Translations under genes and position numbers: made by a program
In this document: piece after piece, positions 1-8,904 of the stretch
How the letters are laid out: every line of letters begins with the position of its first letter
Position numbering within the stretch: the first letter of the stretch is position 1
The notes under the pieces: model-generated
The model's database searches: none
What the model was told of the DNA's origin: nothing
Seen by the model: the letters and a program-made list of their open reading frames with translations, nothing else
From: Myxococcales bacterium
Lineage (GTDB): Bacteria > Myxococcota_A > Polyangia > Polyangiales > Polyangiaceae
Reading direction: 5' to 3'
DNA length: 64,000 bases
NCBI GenBank assembly: GCA_025359105.1
Contig: JANYHK010000016.1
Coordinates: 117,150-181,149, forward strand

Positions 1-1
1 G

Positions 2-1057
2 CGGTACGCCGACTTCTTCGAGAGCGCGGCCGACGGCATCGTGGTCCTCGATCACGAGGGGCGACTGCTCTTCTCGAACCCCAAGGCCCGCGAGATCACC
101 GGGTACGACGAGAACGATCTCCGCGGCCGCCGCCTCGGCGATCTGTTCGCGCCCGAGGACTCCGCGCGCGCGCACGACCTCCGCGTCGGCTTCATGAAGG
201 GGCGCTTCCCGCAGGGCGTCGACCTTCGGATCCGTCGCAAGGACGACCGCACCATTACCGTCAGCGTGAACTTCAACTCCGTCCTTCGCGAGGAGGGCGC
301 CGTGCTCTCGAGCTTCCGCGACGTGACGCAGGAGCGCGCCGTCGAGACCGAGCTCGTCAAGACGAAGGACTTCCTCCAGCGCGTCATCGACGCGTCGGTC
401 GACGCGATCATCAGCGCGGACATGAGCGGGCGCATCCTGCTCTTCAACCGCGCCGCCGAGCGTATCTACAGCAAGACGAGCGCCGAGATGATCGGCACCG
501 ACGTCCGCGGGCTCTATCCGGGGACCACCGCCAAGGAGGTCATGAAGCTGATTCGCAGCGGCGGCGGCCGCGTCGAGGGGCTGCGGACCGACGTGATCAG
601 CTCGAAAGGGGAGCTCGTTCCCGTGTCGCTCTCCGCCGCGCTGATCTTCGAGGGCGACACGCCCACCGGCTCGGTCGGCATCTTCACCGATCTCCGCGAG
701 CGGATGCGCATGGAGCAGCGCCTCCAGGCCGCGCAGGAGCAGATCCTCGCGCAAGAGCGGCAGGCAATCATCGCGGAGCTCGCCGGTGCCGCGGCGCACG
801 AGCTCAATCAGCCGCTGACCGCCGTAATCAACTACGCGCTCCTCCTGAAGCGATGGGTCGAGTCGCCGCAGGCGCTCCACGCCGTCGAGGTCATCTCCTC
901 GGAGGCCGACCGCATGGCGGAGATCGTGAAGAAGATCGGCAAGATCACGAAGTACGAGACGAAGATGTACGTCGGTCACGCGCGCATTCTCGATCTGGAC
1001 AAGGCGAGTGAGGCGGAATCGGGGGAAGCCAGGCCACTCGGAGAGGAGCCCCGATGA
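2..1057 (+). CDS. PAS-PAS-HisKA signalling protein without ATPase domain (5' end outside window)
   Basis: The reading frame is open from base 2, so the start lies upstream of the window. Two PAS repeats are visible. The first contains VVLDHEGRLLFSNPKAREI; the second begins near residue 125 of the visible part (DAIISADMSGRILLFNRAAE). They are followed by a HisKA dimerisation helix with the H-box AAAHELNQPLT, with the phospho-acceptor His at about visible residue 266. The protein then stops about 90 residues later without any N, G1, F or G2 box, so it has no HATPase domain. The C-terminal tail KITKYETKMYVG is not part of a kinase core. The gene overlaps the next kinase gene by 4 bp (ATGA), so the two are co-translated and the neighbour may act as kinase for this histidine. 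This is a cytoplasmic sensor/phospho-acceptor by inference; the domain calls are firm. Confidence 0.85.
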   Translation, partial: RYADFFESAADGIVVLDHEGRLLFSNPKAREITGYDENDLRGRRLGDLFAPEDSARAHDLRVGFMKGRFPQGVDLRIRRKDDRTITVSVNFNSVLREEGAVLSSFRDVTQERAVETELVKTKDFLQRVIDASVDAIISADMSGRILLFNRAAERIYSKTSAEMIGTDVRGLYPGTTAKEVMKLIRSGGGRVEGLRTDVISSKGELVPVSLSAALIFEGDTPTGSVGIFTDLRERMRMEQRLQAAQEQILAQERQAIIAELAGAAAHELNQPLTAVINYALLLKRWVESPQALHAVEVISSEADRMAEIVKKIGKITKYETKMYVGHARILDLDKASEAESGEARPLGEEPR

Positions 1058-2361
1058 CGCCGTCGAGCAACCCGCGCGACATCGCGACACAGACCACGCG
1101 CGACTCGCAGGCGCAGATCAGCAGCGGCCCGGGAGAGCCGAAGGATCGCGTCGCGGTGTCCTCGATCCCGATCAGCCACGAGGCAAAGACGTTACGGCGG
1201 ACGGTCGTCCTCGACGTGCCGGCGGCGTGGCTCGACACGCTGCTCATCACGTCGAACACGCTGCCGATCGAGAACGGGGAGGGCGGTGTGGTGGACGCCA
1301 TCCTCGAGACGCTCGCGGCGCTGCTGCCGGAGTGGGGCGTCGGCGCGTGCCACGTCGATCCGGCCGACCACGGCGGCTGCCAGAAGGTATCCAAGGTCGT
1401 GCCGCCTGGAGAAGAGCATCGCTCCGTCGGCGTCGATCCGGCGCGTCTCTTCCCCGGCTACGTCCACGAGCGCGTCTACGACGTAGAAGGCAACGGCGCG
1501 GGGACGACGCTCCACATCGCCTCCGACGACCCCGCCACGGACGACGAGCGCACGCCCGCCAACATGCTCGCGCTCCGGGCGGCGCAGGTGATGCAGCGCG
1601 GCCTGAACCAGGCGAGAAAGTACGCCGCCGCCGAGCGCTCCGCCCTGGACCTTCACAAGCTCAACTCGCACATGGTGCAAGCTGAGAAGCTCGCGAGCCT
1701 CGGGCAGATCGCCGCCGGGGTCGTGCACGAGCTCAACAATCCGCTGACGTCGATCGTCGCGTACACGGACTACCTGTCGCGTCGCGCGCAGGCGCGCGGC
1801 GACGCCGACGACCTCGAACGCCTCCGCCGCGTGAACGAGAGCGCCGGCCGCATGCTGCGTTTCACGCGGGATCTCGTGACCTACGCGCGTCCGTCGAGCG
1901 AGTCGCCCGTGCCGGTGAGCGTGCAGACGGTGATCGATCAGGCGCTGGCGTTCTGCGAGCACGTCCTCGACGAAGCCGGCGCGCAGGTCGAGCGGCGTTA
2001 CGCGGCCAGCCTCCCCGAGGTGCAGGGCATGCCCGAGCAGCTCGCGCAGGTGTTCGTGAACCTCGTGACCAACGCATGCCACGCGATGCCGCGGGGGAGC
2101 GGGCGGCTCGTCGTGACGACGCGCGTGGAGGACGGCTTCGTCTTCGTCCACGTGGAGGACAACGGGCACGGCATTCCACGCGAGAACCTCCAGGCCATCT
2201 TCGCGCCCTTCTTCACCACGAAGACCGATGGCCGTGGCACGGGGCTGGGCCTGTCCATCGTGAAGAACATCCTGGAGGGGCACGGGGGCGAGATCCATGC
2301 AGAGGTCACCGTGCCGTCGGGCACGCGGTTCGTGCTGAAAATCCCGGCGCGCGTGCGGTGA
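1054..2361 (+). CDS. Sensor histidine kinase with GAF-like N-terminus
   Basis: A 435-residue cytoplasmic histidine kinase with no membrane segment. Residues about 60-190 look like a GAF-type sensory domain, which is a weak call. The HisKA H-box is AAGVVHELNNPLTSI with His225. The C-terminal HATPase domain has an N-box (NLVTNACHAM), a G1 box (VEDNGHGIP), an F-box (FAPFFTTK) and a G2 box (GTGLGLSIVKN). The ATG overlaps the stop of the preceding HisKA-only protein, and its own stop overlaps the GTG of the permease gene downstream. The three genes therefore look like one transcription unit. No response regulator is encoded next to it, so the output partner is elsewhere. Confidence 0.9.
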   Translation: MTPSSNPRDIATQTTRDSQAQISSGPGEPKDRVAVSSIPISHEAKTLRRTVVLDVPAAWLDTLLITSNTLPIENGEGGVVDAILETLAALLPEWGVGACHVDPADHGGCQKVSKVVPPGEEHRSVGVDPARLFPGYVHERVYDVEGNGAGTTLHIASDDPATDDERTPANMLALRAAQVMQRGLNQARKYAAAERSALDLHKLNSHMVQAEKLASLGQIAAGVVHELNNPLTSIVAYTDYLSRRAQARGDADDLERLRRVNESAGRMLRFTRDLVTYARPSSESPVPVSVQTVIDQALAFCEHVLDEAGAQVERRYAASLPEVQGMPEQLAQVFVNLVTNACHAMPRGSGRLVVTTRVEDGFVFVHVEDNGHGIPRENLQAIFAPFFTTKTDGRGTGLGLSIVKNILEGHGGEIHAEVTVPSGTRFVLKIPARVR

Positions 2362-3620
2362 AGACGGAGCGCCCGCTCGGCTTTTTGAGCCTCTTCGCGC
2401 TCGGGCTGAACGGCATCGTCGGGGTCGGCATCTTCTTCTCGCCCGCCGAGATCGCCCGCGCGGCGCCGCCCGGTCGGAGCGTCGCCGCGTTCGCGCTCAC
2501 GGCGCTCCTGCTCGCGCCGGTGGCGCTCGTCTTCGCGCGGCTGTCGCAGCGCTTCCAGGAGGACGGCGGCCCGGTGCTCTACGCACGCGCGGCCTTTCCG
2601 CCGTGGCTGGCGTTCGCCGTGGGGTGGATGGCGTACGTGAGCGCGGTGCTCAGCACGGCGTCGACGTGCGTGGGGCTCGCGCAGGCGCTCGTCGGCGCGG
2701 GGAACGCGCGCGCGGTGGGCGCGCTGGTGGCCGCAGGCCTCGCGGTGGTGTGCGCGGCGGGCATCGTGCTCTCGGCCCGCGTGTGGACGACGCTTACGGC
2801 GCTCAAGCTCGTGCCGCTGCTCGTCCTCGCCGTGGCCGGCCTCGTCGCGGCGTCGCCGGCGGTGGCCTCGTCCCCCGCGCTGGAGTCGCCGGTCGCGCCG
2901 CTCGCCGCCGCGGGCGGCTCGTGGCTCGGCGCGGCGCTCCTGGCCACGTTCGCGTTTCAGGGGTTCGAGATCGTGCCGGTCGTCGCGGGGCAGGCGAAAT
3001 CGGTCGGCAGGATCGTGCCGCTCGCCACGGTCGCGTCGCTCGGCGCGGCGACGCTGCTCTACCTGGTGCTCCAGACGGTGGCGGTTCGTGCGCTCGGGGC
3101 GGATCTGGGCGCCTCGGAGGCGCCGCTCGCCGATGCTGCGGGCGCGGTCGGTGGTCCGGGTATGCGCGCGCTGCTCACGTGGGGCACATCGCTCTCGGCG
3201 CTCGGCATCGCTTTCGGCATGATCTCGATGACGCCGCGGTACCTCGCCGCGCTCGCCGCGCAGGAGTCGCTCGCGGGGCGCCTGCACGAGATGCGGCACG
3301 GCGTGCCTCGGCGCGCGCTCGCGGTGACCGTCGTGCTCGTCGTCGGGCTCGCCGTGGTCTTCGGCGCGCACCTCGGCGAGCTACTCGTCCTGTCGAGCGT
3401 CGCGGTGCTCTGTCAATTCGGGTCGGCGGCGGCGGCGCTGGGGTGGCTCGCGCTGCGGCGTCGGCACGGCTTCGCGCCGAGGGATGCGTGGCTGGCGCTC
3501 CCCGCGCTCATCGCGCCGGCGCTGCTCCTGGCGCACGGCACGCGTACGGAGTGGGCGACGGCGGCGGGAGCACTCGCCGTCGGGTACGTCCTGCGCATGG
3601 CGTCGCTGAAGAAGAACTAG
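2358..3620 (+). CDS. APC-superfamily amino acid permease
   Basis: A 420-residue very hydrophobic protein with about 12 predicted membrane helices. The N-terminal GLNGIVGVGIFFSP resembles the conserved first-helix GxGIF substrate-binding motif of APC transporters, so it probably moves amino acids or polyamines across the inner membrane. The GTG at 2358 overlaps the kinase stop (GTGA). This start gives a short cytoplasmic N-terminus (VKTERPLGF) directly before helix 1, as expected for the family. The longer in-frame extension upstream is the shadow of the kinase and was discarded. The substrate cannot be told from the sequence. Confidence 0.85.
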   Translation: MKTERPLGFLSLFALGLNGIVGVGIFFSPAEIARAAPPGRSVAAFALTALLLAPVALVFARLSQRFQEDGGPVLYARAAFPPWLAFAVGWMAYVSAVLSTASTCVGLAQALVGAGNARAVGALVAAGLAVVCAAGIVLSARVWTTLTALKLVPLLVLAVAGLVAASPAVASSPALESPVAPLAAAGGSWLGAALLATFAFQGFEIVPVVAGQAKSVGRIVPLATVASLGAATLLYLVLQTVAVRALGADLGASEAPLADAAGAVGGPGMRALLTWGTSLSALGIAFGMISMTPRYLAALAAQESLAGRLHEMRHGVPRRALAVTVVLVVGLAVVFGAHLGELLVLSSVAVLCQFGSAAAALGWLALRRRHGFAPRDAWLALPALIAPALLLAHGTRTEWATAAGALAVGYVLRMASLKKN

Positions 3621-3635
3621 AATAGACTGACGAGC

Positions 3636-4007
3636 GTGGCCACGACCAAGACCTATCGCATCGCGCTTCGCGGCGTTCGCTTCCGGGCGCGCATGGGGGC
3701 CTCGCGCTCCGAGCGCGACATCCCGCAGGACGTCTCGGTCGACGTCGACGTGACGCTGCCCTACGAGCGCATGCCGCAGAGCGACAACGTGCGGGAGGTC
3801 TTCGACTACGACTGGGTCGCGCGCCTCGTGGTCGAGGAGGGGCTCGCGCGGTCGCACCGGCTGCTCGAGACCTACGCGCGGCTGCTGCTCGATCGCCTCC
3901 TCGCGGAGACGCCGGCGACGGACGTGCGCGTGTCGGTGTCGAAGGTGCGCGTCCCGACGACGCACAGCGTGGACGCGGTGGTGGTGGAGCTCTCGGCGTC
4001 GCGGTAG
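3636..4007 (+). CDS. FolB-like dihydroneopterin aldolase family protein
   Basis: A 123-residue protein matching the FolB/tunnelling fold in length and pattern. YRIALRGVRFRARMG aligns with the family's first strand. Glu in SRSERD, Glu in LLETYA and Lys in VSKVRVP sit where FolB has its conserved Glu and Lys residues. The family epimerises or cleaves 7,8-dihydroneopterin in folate synthesis. Whether this member does that is uncertain, because no other fol gene lies nearby. The start is GTG at 3636 with no Shine-Dalgarno. TAGACT at 3623-3628 ends 7 nt before the GTG, so the mRNA could be leaderless, although no -35 is seen. Confidence 0.7.
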   Translation: MATTKTYRIALRGVRFRARMGASRSERDIPQDVSVDVDVTLPYERMPQSDNVREVFDYDWVARLVVEEGLARSHRLLETYARLLLDRLLAETPATDVRVSVSKVRVPTTHSVDAVVVELSASR

Positions 4008-4019
4008 CGACGCGTCTCG

Positions 4020-4406
4020 TCACGCGGCGTGCGTCATCAGGACTATCACGAACTCACGGCTCTCGGTGACGAGGAGCTCGTGGCAGATGACGTGGGGGAT
4101 CTTGGCGGCGGCCTCCTCCATCTTCTTCTCCAGGTGCGCGAGCTCGGCGGTCGCCAGGCTCTCGACTTTCCCAAGCGAGATCGTGTGGAGCTTGATGGGG
4201 TACGCGGCCTCGTCGTCGCGGTAGCCGAGGGAGAGCACCACCTGCTTGGTGCCCTCCAGGTATTCGACGCCGATGCTCTTCGACGCGGCCTTCGCGCTCG
4301 TGGCGAACGCTTCGACGTCGGTCGCCAGCTTGCCGAGCGACGCGTTGGGCCCGAGCGGGCCGCAGAAGAGCTTGAACTTGGAGTGGACCTGGGCTTTGAC
4401 GCTCAT
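4020..4406 (-). CDS. Conserved hypothetical protein, 128 aa
   Basis: I do not recognise a family. The protein is soluble and mostly alpha/beta, with a Lys/Glu-rich helix near the C-terminus (HLEKKMEEAAAKIPH) and no signal peptide. The start is set at ATG 4406 (MSVKAQVHSK). A purine-rich AAAGGAG lies about 14 nt upstream, rather far for a ribosome site. An in-frame extension upstream has arginine-rich shadow character and was left out. It stands alone, convergent with the FolB-like gene and divergent from the DUF4397 lipoprotein gene. Confidence 0.6.
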   Translation of the reverse strand: MSVKAQVHSKFKLFCGPLGPNASLGKLATDVEAFATSAKAASKSIGVEYLEGTKQVVLSLGYRDDEAAYPIKLHTISLGKVESLATAELAHLEKKMEEAAAKIPHVICHELLVTESREFVIVLMTHAA

Positions 4407-4708
4407 GGCACGATGCTCGGCTCCTTTGCGCCGATTGTCCAGGCTCGGCGCCGCTCGCATCCGCCCCGTTCGCTACGGTTCGGTGACGCCGTTACCGAGC
4501 GGTGGTCACGTTCCGGTGCCTTCTGCCCGCCTTCGCCGCGCGCTCACGCGTTGGGCCTCGCGGACCGATCTCGCGGCGGTTGCCCATGAACTCTCGTGCG
4601 CTGCGGACCGTTCCGCGGGGCGCTGCGTCGCTCGGCACGCAACATGCTCTGCGATGCGGGCGCCCACCGTGCTCGGTGTCCGACCATTCATCTTCCTGGA
4701 GGAACCCC
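4407..4708. other. Intergenic region between divergent genes (302 bp)
   Basis: No convincing gene. An imperfect inverted repeat, CGGTGAC-GCC-GTTACCG, lies at 4481-4497 (one G-T pair, 3-nt loop). A strong ribosome site TGGAGG at 4697-4702 serves the DUF4397 gene. I find no clear -35/-10 pair. An in-frame upstream extension of the lipoprotein would encode arginine-rich, shadow-like sequence. Confidence 0.5.
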
Positions 4709-6190
4709 ATGCGCCACGTGATTTCAGTCGTTGCCGTCGTCTCTGCGCTCTCGACGCTGCTCTCCGCGTGCGGCAGTGATTCGACTCCGTCGCCGGCGCC
4801 GCCCGCACCGACCCCGCCTGCTCCCTCCGAGAGTCCCGGGGTCCAACCCGCGGCTGCGATCCCGCAGGCCCGCCTGCGCGTTCTGCACGCGTCGGCAAAC
4901 GCGCCGATGGTCGATGTTTGGCTGAAGGGCGGCACGCAGCCTGTCCTCAAGGGCGCGACGTACGGCCTCGCGACCGACTACGTGAAGGTTCCTGCGGGCA
5001 GCATTTCGCTCGAGCTGCGCGCTGCCCCGTCCAAGATCTCGGATCCCGTCGCGTTCGCCCCTCCCCCCTTCGATCTGGCCGCCGACACCACGATGACGGC
5101 GGTCGCAGCGGGCGTGCTCGGTGCAGCGGACCCGGCCAAGGCGTTCCGGATCCTTCCGCTGGCCGACGCGTTCAAGAAGGCGCCTGGCAAGGTCGCCGTG
5201 CGCGTCGTCCACGCGTCGCCTGACGCGCCGACCGTCGGAATCGACGTCGGAGACGACGATCCGGCGAAGCCGGAGATCCCCTCGCTGGCCCGCTTCGCCG
5301 ACAGCGGCGCGGACGGCGTGCTGCTCGCCGCGGGTCAGCCGCTCCAGATCGGAATCGTCGCGGGCGGGAGCCGCGTCACGGCCTTCACGACTCCGATGCT
5401 GCCCGACGGCTCCGAGGTCTTCGTCGTCGCGGCCGGGCTCCTCGGCAGGCATCCGCGCGCCGACGACGGCTTCTCGCTCATCGCGGCTAGCCCGATCGCG
5501 ACGCTCGGATTCGTCCGGCAGAACCCCGTGGTCTACGCGCTGCATGCGTCGCCGGATGCGCCCGCGGTGGATCTGTACGTGGGGCAGGCGGAGATCGCCG
5601 ACAACCTCGCGTTCGGGCAGCTCTCGGCGTCCACCCAGGTCCGGCCTGGGCGGTACGACGTCGACTTCTTCACGCACGCGGCTGGCAACGTGCGGCCATC
5701 GGGGGCTCCAGCCACGACCCAGTCTTCGGGGATTCTCCTCGCGGGGCAGAGGTACCTCGCGGTCGCAGCGGGGTTCCTCGCAGGCTCCCCGAGCTTCGAG
5801 CTCGCGGCGTTCTCCGACGAGAAGGCGTACGACGACACGGTCAACGCGCGTGTTCGCGCCGTCCATGCGTCGCCCGACGCGCCCACGGTCGACATCGGGG
5901 TCGCGACGAGCGCGGGCGTCTCGCCGGTGTTGATGCCAGGCTTGCCGTTCCTCGGGTCCTCGCTCCCCCTCGGCGTCGCCATCGCCCCCGGGAGCTACAC
6001 GCTCGGCGTGACGCCGGCTGGCCAGAGCGCTCAGGTCGTCGCGCGATTCCCGGTCGCGTTGACGGCAGGCGCAAGGTCGTTCGCGATCGCCGCTGGGGCT
6101 CTGGACCCGACGAAGGGACAGGCGTTGCGCCTGCTGCTGGTGGACACCGCCGCGAGCCCCTGGGCGGTCGCGAGCGTGTCCCCTCTCTGA
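4709..6190 (+). CDS. DUF4397 four-repeat lipoprotein
   Basis: A 493-residue secreted lipoprotein. The N-terminus is a lipobox signal peptide (STLLSACGSD), followed by a Pro/Ser-rich tether. Four DUF4397 modules begin near residues 55, 162, 274 and 380, each opening with the hallmark HASPDAPTVD or a close variant (HASANAPMVD in the first). DUF4397 is a beta-sandwich domain of unknown role found on bacterial surface proteins, so binding or scaffolding at the envelope is a guess. The start at ATG 4709 is fixed by TGGAGG six bases upstream and by the signal peptide. It is a single-gene unit, convergent with the metallophosphoesterase gene. Confidence 0.9.
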   Translation: MRHVISVVAVVSALSTLLSACGSDSTPSPAPPAPTPPAPSESPGVQPAAAIPQARLRVLHASANAPMVDVWLKGGTQPVLKGATYGLATDYVKVPAGSISLELRAAPSKISDPVAFAPPPFDLAADTTMTAVAAGVLGAADPAKAFRILPLADAFKKAPGKVAVRVVHASPDAPTVGIDVGDDDPAKPEIPSLARFADSGADGVLLAAGQPLQIGIVAGGSRVTAFTTPMLPDGSEVFVVAAGLLGRHPRADDGFSLIAASPIATLGFVRQNPVVYALHASPDAPAVDLYVGQAEIADNLAFGQLSASTQVRPGRYDVDFFTHAAGNVRPSGAPATTQSSGILLAGQRYLAVAAGFLAGSPSFELAAFSDEKAYDDTVNARVRAVHASPDAPTVDIGVATSAGVSPVLMPGLPFLGSSLPLGVAIAPGSYTLGVTPAGQSAQVVARFPVALTAGARSFAIAAGALDPTKGQALRLLLVDTAASPWAVASVSPL

Positions 6191-6211
6191 GAGCTCGTGT
6201 AGCGGGGCGCT

Positions 6212-8020
6212 CTACGGCTCCCACTCGAACCGATCAATCAACCGTGCCTCCACCTTCGCCAGCGGATCATCCTTCCCGATCACCCACGCCTCCATCTTCC
6301 CCCCCGGATGGACGCAAAATCGGACGAAGTGCTTGAACCCCGGGTGACTCAGCGCCGCGAACGCCTGCTGCTGCTCCAGCCCCGCGATCGCCACCGAGGT
6401 GAGAAACAGCCCGAACACGAACGTTCCCAGGAACGCGTGCGCGATGAGCACCGCGCTGTCGCCCGCGAGCGTCGGGACGACCTTCGGAATCGCCAGCTTG
6501 AGGAGCATCGGCGACAACCCGAGCGCCGCCGCGAAGGGGACGCTCGCGGCCGCGATGGTGCGGGGGTGCGCGCGATGGTGACCGGCGATGAAGTAGAAGG
6601 CGACGCTCATCGCGACCGTCACGACGAGCGCCGTCCCCACGAGCGCCGCGTCTCCCTCCAGCGCGGCGCCGAGCTCCAGCGACGCCACGAGCGCGAGCGC
6701 GATGTGCGTGAGGAAGCCGCCGTGTCCGAGCATCAGCTTGAGCGGCACCTGCGCGGCGAGCTGCCGCGTCATCGGCCCGGTGGGGTACGCGCATTTCGCG
6801 GGCCCCATCGGCGCCGGGCTGATCCGCGTGCCGTGAAGGAACGCGCCGCCGCCGCCGGCGATGACGTGGAGTGACTTGCCGACCTCACGCCGCTCGTAGT
6901 GATGCAAATCCCCCGTGAGGTAGAACATGCGCTCGTCCTCGAGCGACAGCTTGCAGCCCGCGAGCATGCGCTGCCCGGGGTCCCACGGCTCTCCGAAGGC
7001 GATCGCCGGATCGGGCGCGACGAACACCTTGGCGCGATCGGTCGACTCGCGCTTGCGGCGGCGGAAGTACTGTCGCTGCCGGAAATCGAGCCGGCCGAGC
7101 TGGCGATCGACGCCCCACAAATCGAGCCCGCGCGCGAGCGGAAGCACCCAGTAGCTCGCCTCCTGCACCGGCGTGTACCCGAAGAGCTCGAGGCGCTTGG
7201 CCCGCTTGATCGCGACGCCGCGGAAGAACGCGCGGACGCTCCGCGCGGCGTTCGCGAGCAGCCGGAAGATGCCGCCGACCTCGTCGAGGTGGAGCTCACG
7301 AACCGCGACCCCGACCTCCCGTGTGCGCGCGCCGCGGCGCAGCCTGCGGAGGAGGTGCGATCCCTCCTTCGGGTGAGCGGCCTCGCCCCCGCCGACGCCA
7401 CGACGAAAGAGGCGCCCGAATCCGTCGAGCCCGTCATACCAGTCGTGGTTGCCGGGAATGCCAAGAAGCAGGCGCGGCGTCTCGTCGGGCTCGCCGAACG
7501 CTTCGTTCCACGGCTGCACGAGGCGACGGTCGATCTCCTCGGCGGTCGCCACCGGGTAGGCCGTGTCGCCGCCGAAGAGGAGCACCTCGCCGCGGGGCAA
7601 CGTCCGCTCCTCACCGGCGTCGTCCTTCACGATGTACGTCGCGGCGACGAGCTTCCCGACGGCGTGGCTGACGTCTCGGTCGTCGCCCGTGTCCGCGACG
7701 AAGTCGAGCCACATCGGGCGGCCTAGCGCCTCCACTAGGGAGGGGGCCTCCGGGGCGCCGCCGAGAACCCGGACCGCCCGCTGGAGCATCTCGGCGGGCT
7801 CGAGGGGGCGCATCCAGTCGCGTGAATCCACCGATTCGCTGGCGATCGCCCGGGCGATGAAGTTACGGAAGTGCCCGAACAGCGCCGTCACGCCGTACCA
7901 GCGGACGGCGTACGGGGCGCGCGCCCCCTGGCGAAAGACGAGCGGCGCCGGCCCATCGCCCCTTGGCTCGAGGCGAACCGGGGTTTGTGGTGGGTTCAGG
8001 GACGTGGCGCGGGCTGCCAT
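6212..8020 (-). CDS. Membrane-anchored metallophosphoesterase
   Basis: A 602-residue protein. The N-terminal two thirds hold calcineurin-like phosphoesterase motifs: FVADTGDD, LFGGDTAYP, GIPGNHDWYDG and YLTGDLHHYER, which carry the Asp/His/Asn ligands for a two-metal centre. About four hydrophobic segments follow between residues 430 and 560 (for example LALVASLELGAAL and AFLGTFVFGLFLTSVAIAG), so the enzyme is membrane-tethered. The substrate is unknown. It is transcribed divergently from the cupredoxin-like gene with 137 bp between them. Confidence 0.85.
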   Translation of the reverse strand: MAARATSLNPPQTPVRLEPRGDGPAPLVFRQGARAPYAVRWYGVTALFGHFRNFIARAIASESVDSRDWMRPLEPAEMLQRAVRVLGGAPEAPSLVEALGRPMWLDFVADTGDDRDVSHAVGKLVAATYIVKDDAGEERTLPRGEVLLFGGDTAYPVATAEEIDRRLVQPWNEAFGEPDETPRLLLGIPGNHDWYDGLDGFGRLFRRGVGGGEAAHPKEGSHLLRRLRRGARTREVGVAVRELHLDEVGGIFRLLANAARSVRAFFRGVAIKRAKRLELFGYTPVQEASYWVLPLARGLDLWGVDRQLGRLDFRQRQYFRRRKRESTDRAKVFVAPDPAIAFGEPWDPGQRMLAGCKLSLEDERMFYLTGDLHHYERREVGKSLHVIAGGGGAFLHGTRISPAPMGPAKCAYPTGPMTRQLAAQVPLKLMLGHGGFLTHIALALVASLELGAALEGDAALVGTALVVTVAMSVAFYFIAGHHRAHPRTIAAASVPFAAALGLSPMLLKLAIPKVVPTLAGDSAVLIAHAFLGTFVFGLFLTSVAIAGLEQQQAFAALSHPGFKHFVRFCVHPGGKMEAWVIGKDDPLAKVEARLIDRFEWEP

Positions 8021-8157
8021 GCTTCCAAAGCCGTTTACACCGACGGAGCCATAAGGGTACCGTTTGTCTTCGCAAGCAGTCTCGCAAAGTTAGAGGACCC
8101 ACAGCGCCGCGCTTTCGCCACCTCGGACCTCCGGCCGAAGTCGCGCGGAACAAATGC

Positions 8158-8904
8158 ATGATTCGGCACCTTCCCTCGACTCAACGCTCCGTCTTCCTCG
8201 CATGCGCGATCCTCGCGGCCACGGGCGCAGCCTTCGCCGGTCCGGTGCGGGGGCGCATCAACGGCCAGGAGAAGCTGATTCCGGACGTGTACGCGGAGGC
8301 GGCGAAGCCCGACGCCCACCGCTACACCTGGCGCGAGCCGTCGCCGACGGTGAAGCCCGAGTTCCGCGTCCTCTCTGGTAACCCGCTCCGTGAGATCTGC
8401 GTGGCCGCCATCGCGCAGTCGCAGCAGCCCGCGCACGAGCCGGCGCACCTCATCAAGATCACCGGAGGGCGAACGGTCCCGGCGACGATCGCCGTGTCGA
8501 ACGGGACGCGCCTCGCGTTCAAGAACTTCGATCCGTTTCCCCACCGCCTCTACATCAAGGAGAGCCAGACCTGGAAGCCGGAGACGATCAACCCGAACGC
8601 GCAGCGCGAGTTCTCGGTCGCCAGCGGCGCCGGCAAGTTCGAGGTGCGCGACGAGCTCTTCCCGAGCCTCCGCTCCTTCATCCTCGTCGACCCGATGGTG
8701 GCCGACATCGCGTACCCGGGGCGTGACGGCGCGTTCGAGCTGAATCTGAGCTCCGGCGACTACGTCCTCAAGGCCTTCTTCAACGGACGCGTGGTCGGGA
8801 CGTCGAGCGTTTCGGTGAAGGACAAGTCGACCATCACCCTCAAAGATCCGTTCAACCTCGCCGAAGCCGCGCAGCCGCCCACGCCGGGAGCACCTCAGAA
8901 ATGA
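8158..8904 (+). CDS. Exported cupredoxin-like protein
   Basis: A 248-residue protein with a signal peptide ending near AAFAGP. The middle part (VPATIAVSNGTRLAFKNFD and PFPHRLYI) looks like the cupredoxin/plastocyanin first half, with a His where copper proteins place a ligand. The usual C-terminal Cys-His-Met ligand cluster is not obvious, so metal binding is doubtful. The start is ATG 8158, which puts the signal peptide directly at the N-terminus; the longer upstream extension lacks one. The gene overlaps the MXAN_5187-type gene by ATGA, which suggests that the two proteins work together in the periplasm. Confidence 0.75.
   Translation: MIRHLPSTQRSVFLACAILAATGAAFAGPVRGRINGQEKLIPDVYAEAAKPDAHRYTWREPSPTVKPEFRVLSGNPLREICVAAIAQSQQPAHEPAHLIKITGGRTVPATIAVSNGTRLAFKNFDPFPHRLYIKESQTWKPETINPNAQREFSVASGAGKFEVRDELFPSLRSFILVDPMVADIAYPGRDGAFELNLSSGDYVLKAFFNGRVVGTSSVSVKDKSTITLKDPFNLAEAAQPPTPGAPQK

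Noticed and set aside
4502..4708. N-terminal extension of the DUF4397 lipoprotein
   Set aside because: The extension is Arg/Pro-rich, comes before a complete lipobox signal peptide, and the ATG 4709 has its own ribosome site.
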